NCBI RefSeq assembly: GCF_008923185.1
Contig: NZ_WBMT01000014.1
Coordinates: 62,001-126,000 of the forward strand
DNA: 64,000 nucleotides
Reading direction: 5' to 3'
Source of the DNA: Actinomadura rudentiformis
GTDB taxonomy: Bacteria > Actinomycetota > Actinomycetes > Streptosporangiales > Streptosporangiaceae
Positions within the stretch are counted from its first letter, which is position 1. Each line of letters begins with the position of its first letter. The notes under the pieces were generated by a model, which searched no databases, had not been told where the DNA came from, and saw only the letters and a program-made list of their open reading frames with translations. Both the position numbers and the translations under genes were made by a program. Below, one piece after another: positions 41,747-50,846 of this stretch.

Positions 41747-43909
41747 TCTGCCTCGTTTCAGTGAACGGGGGTGGAGGCGGCGGTAGAGGCGCTTCGGCCT
41801 GCCGGCCTTGGCGGTCACCAGGCGGCCGACTTGGTCGCTGTGCTCCCAGGCGGCGTCGGCGGCACGCGGGTCCGGGGTGCTGCCGGAGAACCGGCTGCGG
41901 TTGACGAGGTCGGCCAGGGGGCGGAGGTGGGCGAGGGCGGTCTCGCCCAGGTGCTTGGCGCCGAAGCGGGCGACCTCGTGTGCGGTGAGGGTGCGCGCGG
42001 TGGCCAGCCCGACGTCGTTGAGGTGCTCCAGCGCTTGATGCCAGGCGCCCGCGATCTGGGCGGCCGGGGGGCCTGAGCGGCGCCGGCGCTTGCGAAGGGC
42101 GGGCGCGATCATGACGGCCAGCAGATAGGCGAGAAGGAGCAGGGCGATGCCGATGATCGGGAGTGTCCAGAGTGGGATCCCCGAGTCCTCGGCGGCTCCT
42201 GGCTTTACGGGAGGCGCCGAAGGGACCTTGCCCGGGCCTGAGCCGCGGTTTTGGTTGATGGCGTTCTGCTGGGCTTGGGCCAACCCCTTTTGCGTCTCTC
42301 CTGCGGCCACCGTGTTGCCCTTGGAACGTCTGGCTTGTTCCGGGATCGGGTCGAACGGCACCCAGCCGTAGTCCTCGAGCTTCACCTCGGGCCACACCAT
42401 TACGTCACCGGACCGGATCACTCGTTCGTCGCCGGTGAGAGTGCCGCCGCGGAAACCGACCTTGACGCGGGTGGGGAGGCCGAGCGTTCTGCCCAGCAGC
42501 GCGTAGGCGGTGGCGAAGTGCTCGGGCGTGCCCCTCCTGGCTTCGCCAAGGAAGTAGTCGAGTTGCCGGTAGCTGTGCCCTGGTGGCGCGCTGATGTCGT
42601 ACTTGGCGTACTGCTTAAGGAACTGGGAGAGCATGACCGCTTGCAGGCCCGACGTGGTCGCACCGGCCGTGGCGCGTTGGGCGAGGGCACGGAACTCTGC
42701 GATCTGGACGGGCGGCTTTGACGCACCCGGCCCGTTGGGGAGTTGCCGCGCGGCCTGCGCTTCAGCGTCCTGCGCGGCGCTCGCGCCACCGAAGTCGGCG
42801 CCCTTCCAGGTCCGTACTCGGGCGTCGATCCGGTAGGTCTGGCCTGGCCTGAGTGGCTGCGCCGCCGCCATGGTCCCGCTGTCAGGATCGACGACGACGC
42901 CTAGGCCATCCTGGGGTTTCACCTGGCGGGGACGGTCAGCGGCAGGAAGCCAGATGCCGGGCATGTCACGGATGGTGATCTGCTGGGTCACCGAGCGACG
43001 CTCCCCTGGCTCCGGGTCAGAGGGGACCCGGCTCCCCGTGGGGGTGAACTTGGCCGTGGACGACCAGGTCACCCCGTCGAACCTGTCCAGGACCGCCAGC
43101 CGGAGGTCTTCGGTCTTGTCACCTCGAACGGTGAAGAGGAACTGGTTGCCGTTGTGCAGCCAGCCGCCGACGCGGTCGAGCGGGCTCACGCTGTCGCGCT
43201 GCTGCGGCGGCGGCGCGGCCACCTGCTCGCGCGGGTTGTACGGCTCGGCGCTGACCGGGACGTACGGGCCGGACAGGAAGGCCAATCCGCCGAGGGCTCC
43301 GGCGACGGGCAGGCCGAGCAGGATCGGCCGCCAGTTCGCGCCCTCGCCGGAACGGACGAGGATCAGCACGGCGATCAGGACCACGGTCGCGGCGACGAGC
43401 CCGAGGTTGGAGCCGGGGCCGTCCACGCCCAGCAACAGCGCGATGCCGAAGACACCGAACGCGGGCAGGCACGGCGCGGCCCGCAGTGACGTCCGCAGCG
43501 CCAACTCGGCGGACGCGAACGCGGCCAGCCACACCACCACGTGCACGAGAACGAGGAACTCGGGCTTGGCCGGGGCAGGCAGCAGCGTCGTCAGGATCGA
43601 CTTCCACGAGCTGAGGACGCCCGATCGAAGTGTCTGCGGAAGACTTCCGTCGCCGAGAGCGGGCCGGAGCGCCGTGACGGTGACCGTGCCGACTGAGGCG
43701 AGAACGGTGAGGACCAGCGAAATCCACAGCGGCCAGGGGCGATCGGACTTCGGGCCCGCCAGCAGGGCGGACAGGACCGTCGGGACCACCGCGGCGACCA
43801 CGACGACCGAGACGATCGGCCCGAATCCGAAGATCCGGTGGAACGCCAGCCCGGCGACGGCCGTCAGGCAGGCGGTCACGATGAGCGACAGGTAGCGCCG
43901 GAGCTTCAT
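41744..43909 (-). CDS. TgpA-like transglutaminase-fold membrane protein, catalytic residues missing
   Basis: 721 residues from the ATG at 43909, overlapping the DUF58 stop (ATGA). About six membrane helices at the N-terminus, a periplasmic region, a transglutaminase-like core near 430-530, then a C-terminal helix (WTLPIIGIALLLLAYLLAV) and a cytoplasmic tail. The core reads GTPEHFATAYALLGR where active enzymes have a G-x-C-E motif, so Cys is Pro; and VMVWPEV where the His of HAWPE is expected, so His is Met/Val. It is probably a structural or regulatory pseudoenzyme. Fourth gene of the Fn3-MoxR-DUF58 operon. Confidence 0.83.
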   Translation of the reverse strand: MKLRRYLSLIVTACLTAVAGLAFHRIFGFGPIVSVVVVAAVVPTVLSALLAGPKSDRPWPLWISLVLTVLASVGTVTVTALRPALGDGSLPQTLRSGVLSSWKSILTTLLPAPAKPEFLVLVHVVVWLAAFASAELALRTSLRAAPCLPAFGVFGIALLLGVDGPGSNLGLVAATVVLIAVLILVRSGEGANWRPILLGLPVAGALGGLAFLSGPYVPVSAEPYNPREQVAAPPPQQRDSVSPLDRVGGWLHNGNQFLFTVRGDKTEDLRLAVLDRFDGVTWSSTAKFTPTGSRVPSDPEPGERRSVTQQITIRDMPGIWLPAADRPRQVKPQDGLGVVVDPDSGTMAAAQPLRPGQTYRIDARVRTWKGADFGGASAAQDAEAQAARQLPNGPGASKPPVQIAEFRALAQRATAGATTSGLQAVMLSQFLKQYAKYDISAPPGHSYRQLDYFLGEARRGTPEHFATAYALLGRTLGLPTRVKVGFRGGTLTGDERVIRSGDVMVWPEVKLEDYGWVPFDPIPEQARRSKGNTVAAGETQKGLAQAQQNAINQNRGSGPGKVPSAPPVKPGAAEDSGIPLWTLPIIGIALLLLAYLLAVMIAPALRKRRRRSGPPAAQIAGAWHQALEHLNDVGLATARTLTAHEVARFGAKHLGETALAHLRPLADLVNRSRFSGSTPDPRAADAAWEHSDQVGRLVTAKAGRPKRLYRRLHPRSLKRGR

Positions 43910-45039
43910 CGGCCCCTCCCCAGCCGCTGCCACCCGTTCGCCAGCCCCTCCAGATCACCGAAGTCGATGAGCTGGACGCCGGGGGCCGCGAGTGCGGACT
44001 CCGCCGGCCGCACCCGCAGTACGACGATCCGGTCGAACCGGCTCCGCACCGCCGCGATCCGGCTGAGGTCGGCCGAACCCGAGGTCACCACCACGAGGGA
44101 ACCGCCGGGCCGTACGCGGCGTACGACGTCGAGCACCGGCTGCGCGCCGTCCGCAGGCATCACCTTGGTGAGCTGGTCCAGCACCACCTCGGCGTCGTCC
44201 GGCCCGCCCCGGGTGTCGGCGACCGGACCGCCGCCCGCGAGGATCCGTACCGGGAAGTTGGCCTGGCACGCGCCCACGGCCACCGACGCGGCGGCGTCGA
44301 CCGCCAGCTCGAAGTCGTCCGGGTCCGCCCATGCCTCCGGCCGCCCCTCGATGACGAGCGTCGTCGTCGGCAGGCTGGCGTCCACGAGTTGCCGGACCAT
44401 GAGCGTTCCCGTACGCGCGGACGACTTCCAGTGGATGTGCCGCATCTCGTCGCCGATCACGTACTCGCGCAGGGCGTGGAACGTCGTCGTACCCGCGGGC
44501 GACTTGTCACTCGTCGGCCCTTCAAGGTGGTAGGCCCGACCAGACGGAAGCAACCCCAGCTGAACGGTCCTGGGCCGTACGAGCAAAGTCTGCGGCGCCC
44601 CGTATTCACGTACCCGCCGGGCCAGGTTCAAGGGGTCGGCCCGCACCAGGCGCAACGGACCGACGGCGATCTCGCCGCGCCGCTCCGTCGGCAGCCGGTA
44701 GGTGACGGTGCGCGTCCCCTTCGACCGCAGCCGCGGTATGTCCACGACCACCTCGGTGGAGCCGGCCGTGTCCAGGCCCGTCAGCCCGCTACGGATGCCC
44801 CGCCCGGCATTGGTCACGTGCAGGACGCCCACGGCGGGCTCGCCCCGTCCCACCTTCAGCGGCGCGATCTCACGCCGGACCTCCAGCTTGGGCTGTGGCA
44901 GTGTCCAGACCACCGCGCCGCCCACCGCGAGCAGACCGGCCAGGGCCAGCATCGCCGGCTCGGGATAGCCCAGCCACCAGCCCGCCGCGTACAACACGAT
45001 CGAGGCCGCCGCGGTCCCCCAACCCAGCGGAGTCAACAT
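43906..45039 (-). CDS. DUF58 membrane protein (MoxR partner)
   Basis: 377 residues, two N-terminal membrane helices (about 10-50), then beta strands and the DUF58 signature REYVIGDEMRHIHWKSSAR, followed by a VWA-like domain without a full MIDAS. DUF58 proteins are encoded with MoxR ATPases and are thought to be their targets or adaptors. It overlaps both neighbours (one base with MoxR, four with the transglutaminase-like gene), so the three are translationally coupled. Confidence 0.87.
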   Translation of the reverse strand: MLTPLGWGTAAASIVLYAAGWWLGYPEPAMLALAGLLAVGGAVVWTLPQPKLEVRREIAPLKVGRGEPAVGVLHVTNAGRGIRSGLTGLDTAGSTEVVVDIPRLRSKGTRTVTYRLPTERRGEIAVGPLRLVRADPLNLARRVREYGAPQTLLVRPRTVQLGLLPSGRAYHLEGPTSDKSPAGTTTFHALREYVIGDEMRHIHWKSSARTGTLMVRQLVDASLPTTTLVIEGRPEAWADPDDFELAVDAAASVAVGACQANFPVRILAGGGPVADTRGGPDDAEVVLDQLTKVMPADGAQPVLDVVRRVRPGGSLVVVTSGSADLSRIAAVRSRFDRIVVLRVRPAESALAAPGVQLIDFGDLEGLANGWQRLGRGR

Positions 45040-46028
45040 CAGACGGCCGCGGCCTGCGGTGTCGGCACGTTGGCGAGCACCTCGCCCACGACGTCGGCGC
45101 CGGTACGCCCGCGCAGCTCCGCCTCAGGCGTCACGATCAGGCGGTGCGCGATCACCGGGACGGCCAGCGCCTTCACGTCCTCAGGCACGATGAACGACCG
45201 TCCCGCAGCCGCCGCCCGCACCCGCGCCGCCCGCAGCAGCGCCAGGCTCGCCCGCGGGCTCGCGCCCAGCCGCAGCTCCGGGTGCTCCCGCGTCGAGGCC
45301 ACGACCCGGACCACGTAGTCATAGAGCGGCGCCGCGACATGCAGCCGCGTCGCGAACTCGATCATCCGCCCGACGTCCTCGCGGCCCGCGATCGGCGGCA
45401 TCGTGTCGAGCATCGCCCCCGTCGGCGCGCCGGCGAGCACCGCCACCTCGGACTGGTGGTCGGGGTAGCCCATGGTGACGCGCATCAGGAACCGGTCGAG
45501 CTGCGCCTCCGGCAGCGGGTACGTGCCGTCCATGTCCACGGGGTTCTGCGTCGCGATGACCATGAACGGCCGCGGCACCGGATGCGGCGTGCCCTCCACC
45601 GTCACCCGGCGCTCCTCCATGACCTCCAGCAGCGCCGACTGGGTCTTCGGCGACCCCCGGTTGATCTCGTCCGCGACCACCAGGTTCGCGAAGATCGGCC
45701 CCGGATGGAACTCGAACGTGTTCTTGCCCTGGTTGAAGATCGACACCCCGGTGATGTCGCTCGGCAGCAGGTCGGGGGTGAACTGGATGCGAGTCCACCG
45801 CGCCTCCACCGAGGCCGAGATCGCCCGCGCCAGCGTGGTCTTGCCCACGCCCGGCACATCCTCCAGCAGCAGGTGCCCCTCCGACAACAGGCAGATCAGT
45901 GCCAGCTCCACCTTGTCGCGCTTGCCCCGGATGACCCGCTCGATGTTCCCCGCCAACGCCGCGAACATCTGCGCGAACCGCCCCGCCAGCGCCTCCCCGT
46001 CAACCACACCGTTCTGCCCCTCGGTCAC
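45039..46028 (-). CDS. moxR: MoxR-family AAA+ ATPase
   Basis: 329 residues. Walker A GVGKTTLAR, Walker B 'NLVVADEINRGSPKTQSALLEVMEER', sensor region 'VIATQNPVDMDGTYPLPEAQLDRF' and a C-terminal lid. MoxR ATPases act as chaperones on VWA- or DUF58-type partners, here the DUF58 protein encoded immediately after. Preceded by the propeller/Fn3 gene, 49 bases upstream. Confidence 0.92.
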   Translation of the reverse strand: MTEGQNGVVDGEALAGRFAQMFAALAGNIERVIRGKRDKVELALICLLSEGHLLLEDVPGVGKTTLARAISASVEARWTRIQFTPDLLPSDITGVSIFNQGKNTFEFHPGPIFANLVVADEINRGSPKTQSALLEVMEERRVTVEGTPHPVPRPFMVIATQNPVDMDGTYPLPEAQLDRFLMRVTMGYPDHQSEVAVLAGAPTGAMLDTMPPIAGREDVGRMIEFATRLHVAAPLYDYVVRVVASTREHPELRLGASPRASLALLRAARVRAAAAGRSFIVPEDVKALAVPVIAHRLIVTPEAELRGRTGADVVGEVLANVPTPQAAAV

Positions 46029-46077
46029 CGGTCCCGCCCCCTACCGTTCACTTCCGCCCAGCCGGTCGGGATGCCCA

Positions 46078-48462
46078 TCACGCACATTCGAACATCGTCC
46101 CGCCCGGCTCACGCGGCCCTTCCATGAGCGTCACGCTCAGGTAGCCGATCCCGCCGTTCCACTCGATCCGGTTCCACCAAGAGCTCGTCTCGCCGGTCTC
46201 CGATTCAGTGACGCTCTCACCACGGACCTGGCAGATCACGGTGATCGATATGTACCTGCCCCGCTCGATCCTGCCGATCTCACCGGATCGTGAAGGCCCA
46301 GGGCGGATGAGCGTGTTGGTCTGGTTGTTGGCCTTGTTCTGGTGGGCCTGCCGCTGATAGCTGAGGTCGGCAACGGCATTGAGCGGCTCACTCTCGCCCG
46401 CGCCGTTCACCGCCTTGAGCGTGTACGTGTGCTGCTGGTTGTTCGGCAGGTTGCCGATGGTCGCTGACGTCCCAGCGACCTGCCCAGGCGCATTGGGGCC
46501 TTCTACGACGTACTTGAAGTCGTGACCGCTCGCAGCGCCCCAGGACAGGTTCGCCCCATGGTTGACTCCGCTGGCACTGAAGTTGGACGGTTTACCGGGT
46601 GGATTGCATGGGCGTGCCGAGACGAGGTTCTCCGACTGGGCAGTCTTCGGTGTTCCGTTCTGCACATACCGGGCCGCCACGTGGAAGCTGTACTGCTGGG
46701 CGCAATCCAAGCCCTTGGGCCTGAACTCAAACGGTCCGCTCCGTCCCAGTGGCTGCACGTTCTGGACCGGATTACCCAGGCTGTCGGTCAGGATGTACTC
46801 CTTGACGGCCGCCGGGTTGTCGCCCTCCTGGAAGGTCACAGTGATGGAGCCGTCGTTGTTGCCGTTCGCCACCAGCCCCTTGGGGGCAGCGGGCTCCTTG
46901 CAAGCCGAGGTGGAGTCCTGCCCGGGTCGGCCAGTGCGGACCCGTTGCGTTCTCGGGTCCTTGTACTGCGCCGCGACCCGGAAGACGTAGGGGCGGCCGC
47001 ATTCGAGGCCGGAGACGGTGAACGTGCCGCCGTTCGGGCTGTCGGGCGCCTTGGGCGGGGCGGCCTTCGGCCAGGTCTGGTTCTTCTCGTTCAGCAGGAC
47101 GTAGCCGGTGGGGACGATCCGGTTGCGCCACGACGGGCCGAAGTTGACCGTGACGGTCTGGTTGTCGCCGGTGGCTTCCACGGTCGGCGGGCCCGGTGGG
47201 TCATTGGGCTTGGGCCTGCTGGGCGGGGTGGGGCGGCCGGGGCGGTTGCCGCCTCGGTCGCCGTTGCCGCCGGGGTTGCCGCCTCGGTCACCGCCCGCGC
47301 CTTGGGAGGGGATGGGGCGGCGGACGCCACCGGGCACCTTGTCGGTGTACTTCTGGATGTTGCGGCGCTGGCCGTTCTGGTCGACGGACACGGCCTTGTC
47401 GCCGTACGGGTCGTTCGCCCAGAGCATGCCGTCCTTGACGAAGACGTCGATGGGGCCGGGCTTGCCGGACACCCGGATGGTCTGCTCGAAGCGGCCGGTG
47501 GCGGAGTTGTAGACGATGAGGGCCCCGGCGGTCTCGTCCGGGATGAAGATTCTGGATCCGAGGACCTGGGGTTCACCGAAGGTGTGGCGTTGCGGCAGGC
47601 GGAGGCCCGCTGAGGTGAGGCGTCCCGTTCCGGTGTCCAGGAGGACGAGGGCGCCGCCGCGGCCGAGGATCGGCAGGGTCTGGCCTTCGACCTTGACCGG
47701 GATCTTGGGGCGGTCGCGGACGGCGGAGAGCAGCGCGACCTTGCGGACGCCGTCGGGGCCGGCGATCGCGGCCTGGCCGGCGGTCGTGTCGATCACGGTC
47801 GGGACGCCCGCGACCATCGACAGCTGGAGCTGGGCGCCCGGCTGGGCCACCTGCACCGGCTTGCCCTGGACACCGTTCTGGAACGGGATCAGCTGGCCGG
47901 TCTGCTCGGTGGGGACCCAGAACGTGCCTCTGTCGTCCAGCCCGCCGGGCCGGATCGGCGGGGTGAGGACGGTGGCCCGGCCGATCGGGGCCAGGGTGAC
48001 CGGGTTGATCTGCTGGACGACGCCCTTGACCGGGTCGAGGGTGTAGGCGACGCCCTCGGCGGCGATGATCTGGAGCCCGATGCCGAAGCGCTGGCTCTGG
48101 GTGACCTTGAGCTGGGAGGGGTCGATCCGGCTGACCACGCCCGTCGTCTCGTTCACCAGCAGGACGGTGTTACCATCCTGAATGATCTTGATCCGGTGGT
48201 TGGGGGCCGCCTGGATCTGGGTTTTGCCGTCGACCTTGCCGAGCAGGCCGTTGGCATGGACGATCATGCCCTTGCCGGTGGCGGTCAGCCAGGCGCCGAC
48301 GTCGGACAGCTTGTAGCGCGAACTGGCCATGCCGACGCCGTACACGAGCGCCGAAACGACCAGTACGCCCACAAGGCCGATCGCCACCTGACCGGTCACC
48401 CGGTCACGTCGCAGTAGTCCCCCAAGGACCGTCGATCGACCGGGGGATCTCACCCCGCTCAA
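46078..48462 (-). CDS. Membrane-anchored propeller/Fn3 protein in MoxR operon
   Basis: 794 residues; membrane helix at about 25-47, a propeller-like region with 'NTVLLVNETTGVVSRIDPSQ', a Gly/Arg/Pro linker near 385-420, three fibronectin-III-like domains and a C-terminal SH3-like end (GGIGYLSVTLMEG). Paralogue of the 703-residue protein at 35065, longer by roughly one Fn3 domain. First gene of the leftward Fn3-MoxR-DUF58-transglutaminase-like operon, a recurrent actinobacterial arrangement. Likely an outer-face partner of a MoxR-controlled envelope complex; function unproven. Confidence 0.78.
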   Translation of the reverse strand: MSGVRSPGRSTVLGGLLRRDRVTGQVAIGLVGVLVVSALVYGVGMASSRYKLSDVGAWLTATGKGMIVHANGLLGKVDGKTQIQAAPNHRIKIIQDGNTVLLVNETTGVVSRIDPSQLKVTQSQRFGIGLQIIAAEGVAYTLDPVKGVVQQINPVTLAPIGRATVLTPPIRPGGLDDRGTFWVPTEQTGQLIPFQNGVQGKPVQVAQPGAQLQLSMVAGVPTVIDTTAGQAAIAGPDGVRKVALLSAVRDRPKIPVKVEGQTLPILGRGGALVLLDTGTGRLTSAGLRLPQRHTFGEPQVLGSRIFIPDETAGALIVYNSATGRFEQTIRVSGKPGPIDVFVKDGMLWANDPYGDKAVSVDQNGQRRNIQKYTDKVPGGVRRPIPSQGAGGDRGGNPGGNGDRGGNRPGRPTPPSRPKPNDPPGPPTVEATGDNQTVTVNFGPSWRNRIVPTGYVLLNEKNQTWPKAAPPKAPDSPNGGTFTVSGLECGRPYVFRVAAQYKDPRTQRVRTGRPGQDSTSACKEPAAPKGLVANGNNDGSITVTFQEGDNPAAVKEYILTDSLGNPVQNVQPLGRSGPFEFRPKGLDCAQQYSFHVAARYVQNGTPKTAQSENLVSARPCNPPGKPSNFSASGVNHGANLSWGAASGHDFKYVVEGPNAPGQVAGTSATIGNLPNNQQHTYTLKAVNGAGESEPLNAVADLSYQRQAHQNKANNQTNTLIRPGPSRSGEIGRIERGRYISITVICQVRGESVTESETGETSSWWNRIEWNGGIGYLSVTLMEGPREPGGTMFECA

Positions 48463-48820
48463 ACCCCGTCACCCTCCTGTCGCGCCGAGCGCATTCCGTT
48501 CTGACCTGGACGAAGCGTCACTTTCAGCGCGAAGCGCACCTTAGTGCGTGCGGACATCACAACATAATGGGACCCGGCCCGATTCGCCCCGCGAACCGTA
48601 AGAGTGGCCGGACCAGGTATCCGTTCCAGTGACTCAGCTCACATCGGCGAACAGCCCTGATCACAGCACGTGAACGGGCGTGCGGGCACGGCGTTCACCC
48701 GAGCCGGGGACCCGCAGTTGGACAGAGCCTGGACAGTGATCGTCGAGCGTTACCGAACGGAACCGAACGCGGCACTTATCCGGAACGTCCTAACCTTGGG
48801 ACGCCGAACGACAACCCGGG
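48463..48820. other. 358-base non-coding divergent region
   Basis: No convincing gene. It must hold the promoters of the leftward Fn3/MoxR operon and the rightward M50-like gene. A two-step hairpin is visible: GCGGG (48682-48686)/CCCGC (48711-48715) enclosing CCCG (48698-48701)/CGGG (48705-48708). A less G/C-rich stretch near 48556-48570 (CACAACATAATGGG) is the best place for a leftward promoter. I could not fit a known riboswitch. Confidence 0.5.
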
Positions 48821-49570
48821 GTGGACGTGGAACAGGTAAGCATCTCTGAGCTGTGGGATCGCGTGACGAGCACACAGCAGACACCGCCATGGTGGCTGGT
48901 CATCCTGGTGGGCCTCATCGCTCTCGCCGCCGTGGCCCACGGCCCCACCTGGCGCGTCGCGCGCAACGTGGTGACCATCGCGCACGAGGGCGGGCACGCG
49001 CTGATCGCCCTGGTCACGGGCCGCAAGCTGGACGGCATCAAGCTCCACTCCGACACCTCGGGCGTCACCGTCTCGCGCGGGAAGCCGCACGGCCCCGGAA
49101 TGGTCTTCACGGCCATGGCGGGCTATCTCACGCCGCCGCTGCTCGGCCTGCTCTTCGCGGCGCTGCTCGCCGGCGGCCGGATCACCCTGATGTTGTGGTT
49201 CTCGCTGGCGCTGCTCCTCGCCATGCTCGTGATGATCCGCAACGTCTACGGGGTGTTCTCCATTCTCGCCGTCGGTGCGATCATCTTCGGCGTCTCGTGG
49301 CTGGGGGGCGACAGGACCCAGGCCGGGTTCGCCTACCTGGCCGCGTGGTTCCTGCTCTTCGCCGCCGCCCGTCCCGTCATCGAGCTCCAGCGCATGCGCG
49401 CGCGGCGCATGGCGCCCACCTCCGACGCCGACCAGCTGGCCCACCTGACCGGCGTCCCCGGCCTGGCCTGGGTCAGCCTCTTCGGCATCGTGGCGCTCGT
49501 GGCCCTCGGCACCGGCGGCGTCCTCCTGGCGCCCGACACCGCCTCGCTCCCCCAGGCGCCTGGCTTCTAG
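48821..49570 (+). CDS. M50-type zinc-metalloprotease-like membrane protein
   Basis: 249 residues from GTG 48821 (GTG 48827 also possible). Zinc motif HEGGH (His55-His59) in the second hydrophobic segment, followed by four to five membrane helices (LTPPLLGLLFAALLAGG, LMLWFSLALLLAMLVMI, FSILAVGAIIFGVSWLGG). It belongs to the M50B-like group, which lacks a clear PDZ domain. Intramembrane proteolysis is inferred; the usual second metal-binding Asp motif is not obvious, so activity is uncertain. Confidence 0.8.
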   Translation: MDVEQVSISELWDRVTSTQQTPPWWLVILVGLIALAAVAHGPTWRVARNVVTIAHEGGHALIALVTGRKLDGIKLHSDTSGVTVSRGKPHGPGMVFTAMAGYLTPPLLGLLFAALLAGGRITLMLWFSLALLLAMLVMIRNVYGVFSILAVGAIIFGVSWLGGDRTQAGFAYLAAWFLLFAAARPVIELQRMRARRMAPTSDADQLAHLTGVPGLAWVSLFGIVALVALGTGGVLLAPDTASLPQAPGF

Positions 49571-49634
49571 GTCCGGAGGGGCCGGAAGCGGTCATGGCTC
49601 TGGGCTCTTCCGGAGATCGAGCACACGATGGCTC

Positions 49635-49745
49635 ATGGCCCAGAAGAAGCTTGATCGCGCCAAGTATCACCGCAAGCGCAAGGCCCGGCTGCGCAAGCAC
49701 CACAAGCGTTCCCGCCCCACCGTGGGCAAGGGCCGCGGCCGTTAG
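49635..49745 (+). CDS. Tiny highly basic protein, 36 residues
   Basis: ATG 49635 to TAG 49745. Of 36 residues about 19 are Lys, Arg or His (MAQKKLDRAKYHRKRKARLR at the start). Nearly all third codon positions are G or C, as in neighbouring real genes, which argues against chance. It follows the M50-like gene by 64 bases and overlaps by four bases the end of the convergent glycosyltransferase gene. Composition resembles small ribosome- or nucleic-acid-associated proteins. No strong ribosome site. Function unknown. Confidence 0.5.
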   Translation: MAQKKLDRAKYHRKRKARLRKHHKRSRPTVGKGRGR

Positions 49746-50842
49746 GACACTCCCTCTGCGAGGACGTCGAGCATGCCGGTGACGGTGGCGTCCCAGGGGT
49801 AACGCTCGGCGCGGGCTCTGGCGGCCTTACGGCGGTGGTCGGCGGGCAGGCGCAGAAGCTCCTGCGCGCCGTCTGCGAAGGCCTCCGGGGCCGGTGGCAC
49901 CGCCACCCCCGCGCCGGGGACGAGCAGTTCGTGCGCTGCTCCTCGATCAGCCGCGACCACGGGCGTGCCGCAGGCGAGCGCCTCCAGCACCGCCAGGCCG
50001 AACGACTCGACCGGGCAGGGGGCGAGAGCCACGTCCGCGTTGGCGAGCAGCCGGGCGATGTCCGCGCGTCCGGGCACGTGACCATGGAAGCGGACCGGTA
50101 GATCGCCGCGCTGTGCGATCTCCCGCAGCGTGCCGGAGAGCGGACCGTCTCCGACCACGTCCAGGTGCACGTTGACACCGCGCCGGTGGAGCTCCGCCGC
50201 CGCTTTGAGTGCGAGATCCGGCCGCTTCTCTGTCGAGAGCCGCCCCAGATGTACGAGGCGTACGGGGCGTTCGGCGGCCGACAGTGAAGTCGGCGCGGGG
50301 TGGAAGGTGTCCAGGTCCACGCCAAGGGGGACGCGATGGAGGGCAGGCGCATCTACCCGGGCGAATTCGGCGGCGGCGAACGCAGACGTGACCACAACCG
50401 CGTCGAAGGCCGCTGCCAGGCGGCGGTTCCAGCGATCCGCGACTGCCTCTAGCGGCACCCAGTCAGGCGTACGCGCCGCAAGGATGGCGTCCAGGCGTTC
50501 ATGGGAGAACAGCACCGTGCGCACGCCACGGCGGCGCCCCCAGCGTGCGGCCACAGTGAGGGTCGCCTTGTCGGATACCTCGATGACGTCAGGCCGCAAC
50601 CGCCCTAGGACGCGCAGCACCGGGCGAGGATCGAGGACGAAGCGGTAGCCGGGTGCCACCGATGGGCCCGGGACGGTGATGATGAGACCGGCCTCGGTCC
50701 GCCTGCACGAGTACCTAGGTCCCGGAATGACGAGAGCACGCCTGTGGCCGGCCTCCACGTACCCCCTGCCGAGCCGATCCACGGCCGTACGGAGCCCGCC
50801 GGAGACAGGGCTGTAGAGGTTCGCCAGCTGTACGACTCTCAC
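49742..50842 (-). CDS. GT4-type glycosyltransferase
   Basis: 366 residues, GT-B fold. N-terminal NLYSPVSGGLRTAV, nucleotide-sugar site 'VHLGRLSTEKRPDLALKAAAEL' and the E-x7-E motif ESFGLAVLE. Four bases after the deacetylase gene in a three-gene operon with a second GT4 enzyme. Likely adds a sugar, perhaps mannose, to a lipid or polysaccharide of the envelope; acceptor unknown. Confidence 0.85.
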   Translation of the reverse strand: MRVVQLANLYSPVSGGLRTAVDRLGRGYVEAGHRRALVIPGPRYSCRRTEAGLIITVPGPSVAPGYRFVLDPRPVLRVLGRLRPDVIEVSDKATLTVAARWGRRRGVRTVLFSHERLDAILAARTPDWVPLEAVADRWNRRLAAAFDAVVVTSAFAAAEFARVDAPALHRVPLGVDLDTFHPAPTSLSAAERPVRLVHLGRLSTEKRPDLALKAAAELHRRGVNVHLDVVGDGPLSGTLREIAQRGDLPVRFHGHVPGRADIARLLANADVALAPCPVESFGLAVLEALACGTPVVAADRGAAHELLVPGAGVAVPPAPEAFADGAQELLRLPADHRRKAARARAERYPWDATVTGMLDVLAEGVS

Positions 50843-50846
50843 CCAG

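Noticed and set aside
41744..43909. Frameshift or sequencing error as the reason for missing transglutaminase residues
   Set aside because: The frame is intact and the surrounding core motifs align without gaps. Both substitutions are in-frame residue changes.
48660..48800. c-di-AMP (ydaO-type) riboswitch
   Set aside because: Only isolated strings (GGGTGAACGCC on the minus strand, CCGGGGACCC on the plus strand) resemble it. They are not in the right order on one strand and I could not build the fold.
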